A stretch of DNA of 64,000 bases from positions 458,811,210 to 458,875,209 of the forward strand of contig CM060950.1 of NCBI GenBank assembly GCA_030765055.1, in the 5' to 3' direction. The translations under genes were made by a program, and so were the position numbers. How positions within the stretch are numbered: position 1 is the first letter of the stretch; the number at the start of each line of letters is the position of its first letter. Origin of the DNA: Mantis religiosa (Eukaryota; Arthropoda; Insecta; Mantodea; Mantidae). Of the stretch, positions 35,701-39,500 are shown in pieces. The notes below the pieces were generated by a model, which saw only the letters and a list, made by a program, of their open reading frames with translations, was not told where the DNA came from and did no database searches.

Positions 35701-38397
35701 TATAATGAAACTGAGCAAGTTGAAACTGAATGAATGAGCAATGAAATTGAAACAAGTTTATAGTGAAAGATCTTTGGCCTTTTCACTGGGAATTTTTAAA
35801 CCAGCACACATACCTTGCAAAAATGCTTGCCTTTCAGTCTTAAAAGTCGTGTCACGCCAAACTTTACTTTTTGTGTGTTTTTCATTCACCCAAGTCTCGT
35901 CAAGGTAGTATATTTTGCGACTTGTATCCCGGTACAGTCTGATTGTCCTTAAAGAACTTCTTCGCCACACAGCAATATCGCCTCTGTCTCTTGGCACATT
36001 TTTCTTGCCTCATTTTTCATTCACAAACCCTAGCTGTATAAGCAATCTATACAGATTAGATCTGCTGAAATTTGGTAAATCTGCCCCCTCATTTACAGCA
36101 GACAGAATGTTATTTATGTTAGGGAGTTTGTTTCTAAAGAAAAAACTATGCACATGACGATGCACAGCACTTTTCACGAACTCATCACATTCTCCAAGCA
36201 CGCGCTTTTGTTTATTCCTGCTTTTGCCTGAAGTGATAAGTTTTCCTGTTGTATCAATTTCACGTTGCGATGTTCCTACGGACCTAACACTCACAACTGT
36301 AAGTTCAGAGCACAGCTGTCGACTTCTCTCAGTGACAAAGACAGATTGTTCTCTGTGAGTGCATTAAACATATGCAGCACAATTCTTATTTTGCTGGTTT
36401 GTAAAGGTTTGCCCTTGCGATGCTTCAGTGTAAAACTGGCAGTAGACTTTGCCATTACACATATGATAAGTACACACGCAATAAATGATCAATAAAATAA
36501 TTTGTCTCTCACACTCAGCACAGCACACCAAATGGCGATATATGACAAATTCAGTTCAAAACAAGGTCAGTGATAAGGTCATATAAACCAATATGTCACA
36601 GCTACGATTAAAGCAAGTGTAATCTGAAAGGCAGGCAAGCAAAGGAACCTCTTCTGAACTAATGGTTTGTTTTCCCTGTTCCTCCAAGGATTAAAGTTTT
36701 GACTTTATGATTTATGGAAATTCGGCGCAAGTGCAATCGCCCTCAATATTATTGTACTTTTTAAAATACGTACAGAGTGGGGGTAGCTTGGATTTGGAGT
36801 ATAAGGAGCACCATAAGATAAATAAAAAAAGACAAACTGAAACCAATAATGACTATTGCAACATTTTGAAGCTTAATGTAATTTTTAGTTGAACTAATAC
36901 TCCATGCTCCATATATTGCTAATGTTTACTTAGAATGCATTTCATTAGGACTTCCCTAACATTGTCAGGTAATGTCGATTACCTAAATTTCGATTTGAAC
37001 TCCTTGATTGCTGCATGATGAAACAAATTCTGATTTGAAATGCATCTGTTAAATTTTAATGTCCCATTGAAAACGATGTCATCCCACAGTATTTTCAGTC
37101 CAAAACATACAAGCCACAGATAGTGCCTCTATACATATTCCAATAATTTTTGATAAAGAAGCGGAGCTAGAGTTATTAACAATTCATTTTGCGTATATAT
37201 TATGTCAAAATACTTGTTTTCCCGAAAGATGGTTTTATATTGGATTGTCATGTTTCATGGTTGCAGAGATTGGCAAGGTAAGAATGCTGGAGGTAACAGC
37301 AATTCGGATGAGGAGGAATGGGCAGGACCTGAAGGACGACAAGAAGTTCACATGGAAGTTGACTCAACAGATCGTAGGTATATAACATTGAGTACTCTTG
37401 TGTTAGTGATGTTGGAGAGAAGATGATTGATGTATTTCCCTTATCTGTTGTAGCATGGGCCACTACAGAGGCAATCAGTGAGGGTTCCATTCGCTGTAGA
37501 TGCCAGCAACCCTTGGGCAAGTAATGAAAGTGGTAGTGGCGCCACCTTACCCCCAGAAGATGGAGGCTGGGCAGACTTTAGCTCTGCCAGATTTGTAGAC
37601 TTTGAAGCAAACTTTGGATCTAATGGTGTTACAGGAGATGTAGCAGAGACCTCCAAGACATTAGAAAATGCAGAGGATGTCAATACCAAGAGATCAACAG
37701 CTGAAGGTGTGCATGTACCATGATAATAAAGTGTAATCATATATAGTTGGGCATTAGTTGAAAACAAAAAAACATTTCTACAAGAAATATATTAAAAAGT
37801 AAGGAATTCAAACATTTTTAGGAGTTAATTCCATGTTTTTGAGACACAATTTTCAAGTTAATGTAAACAAAACAAGTGACACTCTATTGACAAAATGTCT
37901 TAAGTAGATTATCTCAACAATATTTAACTTTCCGTTGGAAACGTCGGATGGCACCTACTACATTCAATATTGCCAAGACTCCAAATATAAATAGTGCCCC
38001 TCGTATGCTAAATACACAATTAACTCATCTTTTGTAGCTATACCTTGTCCTAATTGCAAAGGGTGATGACATTCACATCAAAACTTTGATCAGTTTTATT
38101 TTTTATTTATATAACCATGCACTTATGAGGAACTGGTAAAGGTACTTATGTTTGAGCTTAATGTCAGGAAAGCCCACCTCGGTAGCATAGATGCTGGCGT
38201 GTCTCAAGAGGTCCCGAGTTCGAATCTCGGTCAGGGTGAGTTACCTGGATAGGGTTTTCTTTCCAGGGGTTTTCCCTTATCCTGGTAGATGAATGTCAGG
38301 TAACTCTAAGCCCCACGGACCCCGGACTCATTTGAGCATCATTTCACCCATTTCATTCATCGTCTGATATGACTTAACGTTGGAGGACGTAAATTGC

Positions 38398-38444
<47 letters not shown>

Positions 38445-39370
38445 TCAGGCTTTGTGTGTGACAGGGGATTGTAAAGGAGCCAAAGTGAAGGGATCTGCAT
38501 GCAGGTTTCAGGATTAAAACTCCCAGTTCGTAGCAGCTGCAGCAGCCCCAGAGAAGAGGTCAGTTACATGGACAACAAATGTGTTAATATAATTTTGAGT
38601 TGAACTAGTACTTCATGTTCCATATATGGACATTCCTAGCATCCTCCGCCAATGTTGACTGTTGAATTTCAATTACTTCGGTTCTACAGAACAAATTCAG
38701 TTTACAACACTTATAAAATCACATACTACAACAGAGAAACCCACGGAAAAAAATGCAGTTGTGTACCGGAAAAATTGCAAAGGCTGTGATTTCTATAGTG
38801 GCAAAACAAAAAGGAATTTAAACATTAGGCTTAAAGAGCATTTTAGGAACATCAAAAACAAAGAAATAGATAATTTGGCAGTAGTGTACCATTTCTCGGA
38901 ATGAGAATATCCATTTATTAAAAAGTGTGTAGGGTCCAACTTCAAATTCATCAGGATACTATCACCTCCAAGGAGTTCACCCAATCACAATTCAACAGTT
39001 GACATAAGCCTAGGATTTTAGTTAATTGATGGAAATTAATCAATTCTCCACACTAGCTATATATAGGCACATCCATGGTTCATATCCCGACCATGGAATT
39101 GAATTTTTCATGTTGACTCTATCTATTAGCCTAGGATGTTACAAAGGTCCTAATTATATGTGTTCTAGGTAAACACTAACAATATATGAAGCATTGAGTA
39201 CTATTTTGACTCAAAATTATATTAATGTTGTGCTTCATTGTATCATAATCCTTACTCCTGGTGCTCTAGGTGAAGGTTTTGATTGGCTGATGCTCTTGTG
39301 TGTTTACAGCCCACTTCAAGAGTCTGATGACAATGCCAACCCAACAAAGGATGATGAACAACAGAAATAG
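2632..39370 (+). CDS. PPP6R-like gene (SAPS-domain regulatory subunit of protein phosphatase 6), partial, with three frame lesions
   Basis: Fourteen exons, listed separately below, spell most of a PP6 regulatory subunit in the order expected for the family: SAPS helical repeats, the NNFL/VEQCI segment, RRGYMGHLTKI, LHSSSEDDDGE, FSDYQMQQ, FTDDEFTD and an acidic tail. In this family the SAPS domain holds the PP6 catalytic subunit and steers it to substrates in the cytosol; that is family knowledge. Exons before 2632, encoding the start codon and first SAPS repeats, lie outside the window. Introns run up to 8.3 kb and are full of transposons. Nearly all splice junctions are GT-AG with compatible phases. 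Three lesions break the frame: a lost base near 2665, TAA at 15257 and TGA at 34752. Retained introns rule out a processed copy. It is either a recent pseudogene (for example a decaying duplicate) or a functional gene with base-call errors. I call the family firmly and the functional state not at all. Confidence 0.92.
2836..3014 (+). CDS. PPP6R exon (SAPS repeat, WLDSQRVVQ)
   Basis: The exon opens after TTGCAG with WLDSQRVVQCLVALLDPS, continues through DSERHCNSAQLLCDVI and DPDPILNTLES, and stops at a GTAAGT donor in phase 2. This matches the WLNEEK..QRL...HPS..ED.. SN.SQ.LC.I.R.. DP.L..LE segment of SAPS proteins. No lesions are seen here. Confidence 0.93.
3385..3575. repeat. Foldback repeat with arms of about 75 bp
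   Basis: The left arm (CACTTATCTTAAGAAGTTGA ... GCATTTGCCCACAT) is matched by an inverted right arm starting ATGTGGGCAAATGC and ending AACTTCTTAAGATAAGTG, around a loop of about 45 bases. CACTTATCTTAA also occurs at 4.95 kb and 19.93 kb next to PLE ends, so this may be a PLE terminal pair. Confidence 0.8.
3844..4440 (-). pseudogene. Decayed mariner transposase, C-terminal half
   Basis: A TA followed by CGAGGTGTGGCAATTGAG looks like a mariner inverted-repeat end. Reading the minus strand gives FFQYQGFIMTEWVPEGQPVN and, near the end, SLGSFSVSKSEKCTEGIILL, both mariner C-terminal blocks, broken by several stops and shifts. I could not place the opposite end. It lies in a PPP6R intron. Confidence 0.7.
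4890..5215 (-). mobile_element. Penelope-like 3' end with hammerhead-like motif
   Basis: The minus strand at 5100-5215 matches the PLE C-terminal segment at 53.9 kb and 63.6 kb (start region with MNFEIP-like coding). It is followed at 5038-5000 by CTGATGA, a 6-bp hairpin (GUGGAA/UUUCAC) and GAAA. Coding is degenerate. Confidence 0.6.
5250..5635 (+). repeat. LTR-like unit
   Basis: TGTTGAGGCGAGG begins a GC-richer stretch with a TATA-like CTATAAATAAGG near 5415, an AAATAAAC poly(A)-like signal near 5577 and an end at GAGCCCACA. The 28.43-28.79 kb segment has the same layout on the minus strand and a related end. No flanking coding region or target duplication is clear, so a solo LTR is the best reading. 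Confidence 0.45.
6205..6730 (+). mobile_element. Penelope-like fragment with GIY-YIG endonuclease
   Basis: The + strand encodes GIYQISCMDCEKCCIGQTKR and QHFRKTLN, the GIY-(X)n-IG and R..H(F) signature of PLE endonucleases, with stops in between. A terminal piece (ACTTACATTTTTATATTATTG) precedes it. Confidence 0.75.
6735..7345. mobile_element. Inverted pair of Penelope-like 3' ends
   Basis: The left arm (minus strand, about 7010 to 6740) encodes the C-terminal signature KHKNQLMNFEILPEDNPTF. The right arm (plus, 7055-7345) encodes the same region. The two point away from each other from an A/T-rich centre near 7045. The left arm ends in a hammerhead-like motif with an intact core and the right arm in a degenerate one (CCGATGA ... 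AAAAC). Confidence 0.75.
7740..7960 (+). repeat. tRNA-like repeat, family B
   Basis: GGCCATAGTAGCTCAAGGGTTAGAGC then GTGGTTCAAATCCTGG make the D and T arm parts of a tRNA-like head. The tail runs through ACACGGCCAGTGTGAAAG and TTAATCTC to a segment ending CCTCCAAT that is also found at PLE ends (20.9 kb). Other copies: 9310-9480, 31240-31720, 60065-60610. Confidence 0.75.
7979..8266 (-). CDS. Unidentified open frame with two hydrophobic stretches
   Basis: The minus strand reads FMICISSWFFTHITTFFVFH, GPVLGALAYIFNNFVKKFIV, then a polar tail to a stop at 7979. Two adjacent hydrophobic segments followed by a basic/polar tail look like the end of a membrane transporter. There is a distant likeness to the C-terminus of nucleobase/ascorbate transporters (GG..AF..DNT...EER), but it is too weak to name. 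It lies inside a PPP6R intron on the opposite strand. It could be a retrogene fragment, an exon or chance. Confidence 0.25.
   Translation of the reverse strand: MFLAIWAVKDTNFMICISSWFFTHITTFFVFHGPVLGALAYIFNNFVKKFIVPPLERKLQATLIDDSQTIKVENETTVPKTSPSDMDIREHFKAR
8659..8772 (+). CDS. PPP6R exon (SVLLTLLDSS)
   Basis: The acceptor TTAACAG is followed by PDIVTQLLDHILGKEKRES and SIVGGISVLLTLLDSSKPT, ending at a GTGAGT donor. The phase 2 junction with the previous exon makes a serine codon (LES|PDI). The family has VEQLL..MF.G...S..VSG.QVLLTLLE here. Intact. Confidence 0.92.
9310..9480 (-). repeat. tRNA-like repeat, family B
   Basis: The minus strand holds the tRNA-like head (TGGCCATGGTAGTTCAATGG, GGTTCAAATCCCAGCC) with the AAAATTCAAT-like flank found in the other copies. 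Confidence 0.75.
10325..11370 (+). mobile_element. Penelope-like element, inner part plus both ends
   Basis: Between inverted ends (AAAAGGAGTCGATTAATGAC at 10327 and its complement at 11340-11365) the + strand encodes FGVYRKPTQTDNYIKANGYN (the RT/linker region) and, later, SQIYIGKTKINLKTR and EHFRNIKYKQLEKSAVATHF (GIY-YIG endonuclease), then TWEQTFISKNRNKIFNFDFP. Most of the RT palm is missing and frames shift several times. A degenerate hammerhead segment precedes the right end near 11285-11320. Confidence 0.85.
11640..12010 (-). mobile_element. LINE fragment, end of reverse transcriptase ORF
   Basis: The minus strand reads KLLFQELNILPIPSIQL and, further on, VYNQLYNKLPDKVKALRNKF, the LYN.LP..IK block that ends the ORF2 of CR1/L2-like LINEs. 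5'-truncated. Confidence 0.65.
12184..13784 (+). pseudogene. Mariner transposase copy with a SINE and a short insert
   Basis: From ATG 12355 the frame reads MEKTDFHAIIKHFHFKG and, past a stop, SAPSLKTIYFWINEFKCCCR, SGHPVEVTIQDTIEK, then after more lesions LDETRIHH, FGDLQGIILIDYLEKGRTI, FHQDNAPLHISAI and PHPPYSPDLAASDFFLFPN. This is a mariner with the D...D...D triad region recognisable (LDET, QDNA, PDLAASD). Weak inverted ends sit near 12184 and 13784. A family A SINE (12885-13132) and then a segment of about 95 bp (to 13236) interrupt the coding region. Confidence 0.88.
12885..13132 (+). repeat. SINE family A inserted in a mariner
   Basis: Same head and tail as the 1149 copy. The 13-bp target AAAGAAAGCAAGG is perfectly duplicated at 12872-12884 and 13133-13145, proving insertion into the mariner. 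Confidence 0.93.
14046..14784. mobile_element. Short mariner derivative with 60-bp inverted ends and an inverted core
   Basis: TA-flanked ends (AGGGTTTGCATGAAAAGTAA ... and the complement of ... CTTTTCATTCAACCCTCG) match over about 60 bp including CAACAGATGG. Inside, the + strand reads the transposase N-terminus (SPSIEAVYGDVDGSTVCHWA) and the minus strand at 14640-14400 reads the next domain (LTQKEISSIISSSQERVCHI). The domains are in opposite orientation and the DDE domain is gone. Confidence 0.8.
14907..15075 (+). CDS. PPP6R exon (ILPRLKDFHNLLLDPP)
   Basis: After the CTATTGCAG acceptor the exon encodes a variable loop (GKEPVIIYGGGTVQQ, then an E/P/N-rich stretch) followed by the conserved block ILPRLKDFHNLLLDPPY and a GTAAG donor in phase 0. 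The family has I.PRLKDFHQLLLNPP at this point. Intact. A mariner remnant ends 122 bp upstream inside the intron. Confidence 0.93.
15155..15307 (+). CDS. PPP6R exon with in-frame TAA
   Basis: The exon reads KPPVKTTAGTLDPTLGNTKL, DIAKLLAALVATKN, then a TAA at 15257-15259, then EVNKELARLGTMEVLL up to a GTAAG donor. The family has LGN.RL...L.AALL.TN...IN.EL..L.T...LLDLFFKYTW. The residues after the stop are as well conserved as those before it, so the stop looks recent or artefactual. Phase 0 at both ends. Confidence 0.9.
15360..15545 (-). mobile_element. Penelope-like endonuclease 3' fragment
   Basis: The minus strand carries the segment after the GIY-YIG motif, including HFRNIKNKEIDKSAVVYHF and TTWEKII. 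It is a diverged second copy of the sequence in the adjacent palindrome. Confidence 0.7.
15640..16435. mobile_element. Large Penelope-like palindrome, arms about 390 bp
   Basis: The left arm (minus) and right arm (plus) encode the same PLE 3' end: FRNIRNKEIDKLAVAYHF, TWEKIFIKKYERKWFNFNTT and PNFKFIKIPTEMHLPPPKSS in the right arm. The centre is near 16030. Each arm ends with a hammerhead-like motif (intact CTGATGA core in the left, CTAATGA in the right) and a terminal ACTAGTACTCAATG-type sequence. The arms are close to identical. Confidence 0.88.
16700..16885 (+). mobile_element. LINE fragment, end of reverse transcriptase ORF
   Basis: The + strand reads SIKDLYHHLPAEIKQITNGI and YLLQKVFYSVEKYK, the LY..LP.EIK block at the end of CR1/L2-like ORF2. 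5'-truncated. Located in a PPP6R intron. Confidence 0.65.
17140..17271 (+). CDS. PPP6R exon (YTWNNFLHSQVEQCI)
   Basis: The TTTATTTCAG acceptor is followed by NLLFQYTWNNFLHSQVEQCI and AFALNSEITLSSSNPSHENL, then LLKH and a GTATCAT donor. It is 132 nt, phase 0 at both ends. This is the FFKYTWNNFLH.QVE.CI block, a family signature. Intact. A 1.24-kb mariner begins 100 bp downstream in the intron. Confidence 0.93.
17372..18615 (+). pseudogene. Mariner-family element, complete length, dead transposase
   Basis: TA-flanked inverted ends (GTCTTGCCATAAATACTGTT at left, complement of AACACTATTTATGGCTAGAC at right) bound 1244 bp. ATG 17507 opens MEWGVAIIVLHIVGKSASDI, followed by TVKDRPREVDQAVL, ISKRTMSRILSEDLGLRLYC, and from 18121 a long frame with PWTFQKVSAAAHKARSTQAW and DWPNSNPDLNPLDYRLWSLL up to TAG 18522. 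The second catalytic acid position reads SAA instead of DSA, and several stops lie in the first half, so it is inactive. Confidence 0.9.
18620..19860. other. Intronic stretch without recognisable gene
   Basis: AT-rich sequence in the 17271-21501 PPP6R intron. I see no coding signature, RNA gene or clear repeat apart from short A/T runs. Confidence 0.5.
19865..20045 (-). mobile_element. Penelope-like terminal segment with intact hammerhead-like core
   Basis: AATGAAGCAATAAATATTAC ... ATTTGTAACAAAAGG ... matches PLE end sequence at 13.15 kb and 63.8 kb. The minus strand at 20014-19970 holds CTGATGA, a 7-bp stem II (GAAAACA/UGUUUUU) and GAAAUCGAUC. A near-copy of the first part lies inverted at 20020-20060. 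Confidence 0.65.
20435..20930. mobile_element. Two successive foldbacks of Penelope-like ends
   Basis: 20435-20670 and 20695-20875 are each inverted repeats of the segment ACTATTTGTAGTTGGTTT ... CACTTACGTTTTTATATTA ... GGGACTAGTTTC ... CATTTTCAACCTC. The same terminal segment occurs at 6.2, 7.6 and 30.9 kb. The GGAGGCAATGGCCTC-TGAAAC part is the stem II/GAAA half of a hammerhead whose CTGATGA half is lost. Confidence 0.8.
21501..21565 (+). CDS. PPP6R exon (LIQRILEAWDGNETQ)
   Basis: A short 65-nt exon follows TTTGTGTTTCAG. It reads ILIKCKLIQRILEAWDGNET and ends at a GTAAGT donor. It matches LF.KC.LVQRILEAWE.ND.TQ of the family and bridges the exons on either side in the correct phase. Confidence 0.9.
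21647..21839 (+). CDS. PPP6R exon (GGLRRGYMGHLTKI)
   Basis: The exon follows the acceptor GTTCCGGGAG and completes a histidine codon with the previous exon. It encodes NGGLRRGYMGHLTKISNHIV, then QQSEKGALCDFIKEHVSADT and WEAFVANTLTEINK, ending in phase 0 at GTAAGA. The family has GG.RRG.MGHLTRIAN..VQ...KGP and W..F....L.ETNK. Intact. Confidence 0.93.
21900..22600. other. Intronic stretch without recognisable gene
   Basis: AT-rich DNA after the 21647 exon. No coding, RNA or repeat signature that I can defend. Confidence 0.5.
23525..23777 (+). repeat. tRNA-derived SINE, family C
   Basis: Head with A-box-like TGGCTCACTGGTTAGACCGC and B-box-like GGGTTCGCTCCCGG, then the block GGTTTTCTCCGGGACCTCCG common in invertebrate SINEs, then GTAAAAGCGGACGTTAAACA at the end. 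The target TTAGCAAAGATGT is duplicated at 23512-23524 and 23778-23790, within PLE A. Confidence 0.92.
23978..24022 (-). ncRNA. Hammerhead ribozyme-like motif of PLE B
   Basis: On the minus strand: GAA-CUGAUGA, stem II GGGAA/UUCCC with loop GAGG, then GAAAC-UA-GUC and UUC. The GAA and UUC flanks can pair as stem I. Stem III is minimal, as in PLE hammerheads. All core residues are present. It lies just inside the element's terminal repeat. Confidence 0.72.
25353..25479. mobile_element. 127-bp insertion in the PLE B reverse transcriptase
   Basis: Flanked by a perfect 13-bp duplication TGAATTCTTTATG (25340-25352 and 25480-25492). It contains a 33-bp-arm palindrome around TTGAGTGTAAACA/TGTTTACACTCAA and a tail TTCACTGTTAATAATGCTTC. 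Removing it restores the RT frame (SIKNS joins SFDLVKKIENT). Related sequence occurs at 10388-10445 and 29090-29170. Confidence 0.85.
26478..26815 (-). mobile_element. LINE 3' tail inserted in PLE A
   Basis: (AAATC)n at the left edge and the following TTTATTCACCATAAGATTTCC resemble the LINE tails at 32318 and 40495, all with a short tandem repeat at the 3' end. It separates the GIY-YIG N-terminal part of PLE A from its continuation. Confidence 0.6.
27425..27700 (-). pseudogene. Mariner transposase C-terminal fragment
   Basis: The minus strand reads ALAHKARKCQQWLEDNISHM, DWVDMNPPDYKLYNILETNT and RHNNLKSLKS, the mariner block spanning the second and third catalytic regions (AHKAR..Q.WL ... P.DLNP.DY.LW..LE). 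The third acid region reads DMNPPDY. Both ends are missing. Confidence 0.75.
28070..28145. repeat. Foldback with 30-bp arms
   Basis: AGCACAAAAGTGAATCGAGA is answered by TCTCGATTCACTTTTGTGCT 36 bases later. One arm matches 5860-5890 (GTGAATCGAGAAGATATTGA), so it derives from a dispersed repeat. Confidence 0.8.
28430..28790 (-). repeat. LTR-like unit
   Basis: On the minus strand: TATAAAAAG near 28680, AATAAAGG near 28493 and an end TTTTAATTCTACGAACCCACA comparable to the 5.25-5.63 kb unit. Promoter and poly(A) signals in LTR order, but no partner LTR is visible. Confidence 0.45.
28788..29105 (-). CDS. Unidentified open frame next to an LTR-like unit
   Basis: 105 codons on the minus strand, with ILDIYFNDSGSEKDFSAYCR and DHDKAAYTHKEN. 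The acidic SGSEKDF stretch recalls N-terminal parts of some DNA transposases, but that is not enough to name it. It runs into the LTR-like unit, so it may belong to that element. Confidence 0.25.
   Translation of the reverse strand: MFTLTFTDSTESVFCLKACMTCMLVQRWLPQAIIILTEKKILDIYFNDSGSEKDFSAYCREPDHDKAAYTHKENSRQIKFHGNKELAQAINDSTDKQERDNLLQR
29200..30120. other. Intronic stretch without recognisable gene
   Basis: AT-rich DNA before the 30124 PPP6R exon. I see short open frames only, none with family features. Confidence 0.5.
30124..30213 (+). CDS. PPP6R exon (LLHSSSEDDDGEYREI)
   Basis: A 90-nt phase 0 exon between TTACCAG and GTAGGT. It encodes GGAHLLHSSSEDDDGEYREI then PFSKDPSLQQ, matching the HHLHSSSEDED.....F......LQQ motif after the SAPS core. 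The serine-acid run is typical of casein-kinase sites in this family (inference). Intact. Confidence 0.92.
30339..30436 (+). CDS. PPP6R exon (VFSDYQMQQ ... FTDDEFTD)
   Basis: The acceptor ACGAGTAG is followed by VFSDYQMQQTAPQFIENYGF and TDDEFTDSEDTL, ending at the good donor CA|GTATGT. The family has AFSDYQIQQMT..FV..FGFNDEEF.... The phase 2 end joins the next exon as a histidine codon. Confidence 0.92.
30930..31230 (-). mobile_element. Penelope-like ends, two families abutting, with hammerhead-like motif
   Basis: 30930-31085 is a foldback of the ACTTAGATTTTTTATATTA/GGGACTAG terminal segment seen at 20.5 kb. 31100-31230 is the end found in the 15.64 palindrome (AACTAGTACTTCATGCTCCA) and carries on the minus strand CTGATGA, stem II and GAAAC at 31222-31193. 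Confidence 0.7.
31240..31720. repeat. tRNA-like repeat family B, inverted copies
   Basis: A minus-strand copy (about 31240-31400) is followed by a near-perfect palindrome centred near 31608 whose arms (about 100 bp each) run from GGTTTGAACCACGGATC through CAGAATGAAAAGTTCAATGC to ACACTAGCCGTGTGTAGGAC. The right arm ends TTAATTTCCAT. Confidence 0.8.
31725..32250 (+). mobile_element. Penelope-like endonuclease 3' fragment
   Basis: The + strand reads KACNNFYIGKAKRNVNIRLK, EHFRNIKNKEI, then a degenerate TWEKI-like region and a decayed hammerhead segment (CTGAGGA ... CCTAACGAAATGCG) before the terminal GGAGCATCGAGTACTGGTTC. Same family as the 15.64 palindrome. Confidence 0.75.
32318..32475 (-). 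mobile_element. LINE 3' tail
   Basis: Begins with CCAATTCAATTCAGTTTATT (short tandem tail) and continues with a sequence like the 40.5 kb LINE end (GGACACGTCA). 5'-truncated. Confidence 0.55.
32476..32557 (+). repeat. Solitary PLE B terminal repeat
   Basis: CCAGAAACTAGGCTTCATCA ... ACAAGGTTGACTCATTTGC matches the 75-bp inverted end of PLE B at about 90 percent by eye. No PLE body adjoins it. A mariner begins three bases later. Confidence 0.75.
32562..33634 (-). pseudogene. Mariner element, internally deleted
   Basis: TA-flanked 21-bp inverted ends (GGGCTGTTCAATAAAGAA at left, TTCTTTATTGAACAGCG at right) bound 1073 bp. The minus strand encodes EVRRKEQYAPLKFCFRLNKS, SAPRWFKVFKEGRKSSSEEG, REDRRITLRSLSEVLNISLC, then jumps within about ten residues to HIANVAEYLAKVNVKCIPHP and PYSPHLAPCDFF. 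The deletion removes the first catalytic acid and the linker. A 59-bp palindrome sits near the right end. Confidence 0.9.
33686..33960 (-). mobile_element. LINE fragment, end of reverse transcriptase ORF
   Basis: The minus strand reads LHVKAILNCFKIYAVIQKQF and HSFAYSGTQLYNKLPLYLKQ then FKLKLHQIL, the G..LYN.LP..I block ending CR1/L2-like ORF2. Confidence 0.7.
34130..34640. other. Stretch with a 90-codon open frame, nothing recognised
   Basis: An open frame at 34168-34440 (+) begins MYRRGLVHKRCFTHQKRFWL. I see no domain and consider it chance. It lies in the intron before the 34646 PPP6R exon. Confidence 0.3.
34646..34831 (+). CDS. PPP6R exon with in-frame TGA
   Basis: The exon follows TTACCCACAG and reads ASVDRLASMTFSLSEEDLDR, QAELFKQVCAQRLCT, a TGA at 34752-34754, then NDGEDDLWEDREQELTFQTV and a GTGAGT donor. 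The family has PFDR...I.F....... LFE..C..RI..FDDD.DEDIWE. The acidic (D/W)E block continues in frame after the stop, so a single substitution explains the lesion. Confidence 0.88.
35758..36450 (-). pseudogene. IS630-type DDE transposase, N-terminal and central part
   Basis: The minus strand reads STASFTLKHRKGKPLQTSKI, then VSVRSVGTSQREIDTTGKL, a helix-turn-helix-like NFSRSNLYRLLIQLGFVNEK, an in-frame TGA, and YRDTSRKIYYLDETWVNEKH, FLQGMCAGLKIPSEKAKDL. YLDETW is the first catalytic acid motif. Frameshift in the N-terminal part and one stop. The type matches the 1690 fragment. Confidence 0.75.
36870..37020 (-). mobile_element. Penelope-like terminal fragment
   Basis: AGTTGAACTAATACTCCATG and the following sequence match the ends at 31.1 and 15.65 kb, with a degenerate hammerhead (core mutated to CTGACAA, GAAAT). 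Confidence 0.65.
37267..37373 (+). CDS. PPP6R exon (acidic tail, SDEEEWAGPEG)
   Basis: After GTTGCAG the exon reads DWQGKNAGGNSNSDEEEWAG and PEGRQEVHMEVDSTD, ending at C|GTAGGT. The phase 2 junction with the previous exon gives an arginine codon. The tail is acidic and low in conservation, as usual for this family. The first 11 bases are followed by GGTAAGA, which could act as an alternative donor. Confidence 0.8.
37479..37706 (+). CDS. PPP6R exon (NPWASNESGSG ... GGWADFSS)
   Basis: The frame encoding RVPFAVDASNPWASNESGSG and LPPEDGGWADFSSARFVDFE resembles the W..... E.GWA.F..F segment near the C-terminus of PPP6R proteins. The obvious acceptor (TTGTAG, exon from 37454) leads the previous exon into a different frame that stops after about 25 codons. 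Using the AG at 37477-37478 restores frame. Either that weaker acceptor is real or a further small lesion exists. Donor taken as GAAG|GTGTGC. Confidence 0.7.
38169..38440 (+). repeat. SINE family A with long poly(A)
   Basis: Head GGTAGCATAGATGCTGGCGT and GTTCGAATCTCGG, the family A tail, and about 44 A residues. AATGTCAGG is duplicated at 38160-38168 and 38441-38449. The long pure A run suggests a recent insertion. Confidence 0.92.
38585..39240 (+). mobile_element. Penelope-like endonuclease 3' fragment with a family B piece
   Basis: The + strand reads KPTEKNAVVYRKNCKGCDFY then SGKTKRNLNIRLKEHFRNIK and EIDNLAVVYHFSE (GIY-YIG family). At 39005-39130 a piece of tRNA-like repeat B interrupts, after which the terminal GAAGCATTGAGTACTATTTTG follows. 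Confidence 0.75.
39321..39370 (+). CDS. PPP6R last exon and stop codon
   Basis: The frame ESDDNANPTKDDEQQK followed by TAG at 39368 gives a short acidic end. As with the previous exon, the best-looking acceptor (TTTACAG, exon from 39310) does not give this frame from the preceding donor, while the AG at 39319-39320 does. The exon is short and poorly conserved, so this is the least certain exon. Confidence 0.55.
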
Positions 39371-39458
39371 TTAATAGATAACTACAGGTATGTTGTCAGG
39401 AAAGCTGAGAATCTGCTCAGTTATACATTATATGCATGTATGTATGCCTTGTTCACTG

Positions 39459-39464
39459 AATAAA
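39459..39464 (+). terminator. Candidate polyadenylation signal of the PPP6R gene
   Basis: AATAAA lies about 90 bases after the proposed stop codon, and a mariner begins 37 bases further on. The spacing suits a short 3' UTR. Confidence 0.5.
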
Positions 39465-39500
39465 AATTTGTTATGTCATGGCATTGCCAAATACAGTATA

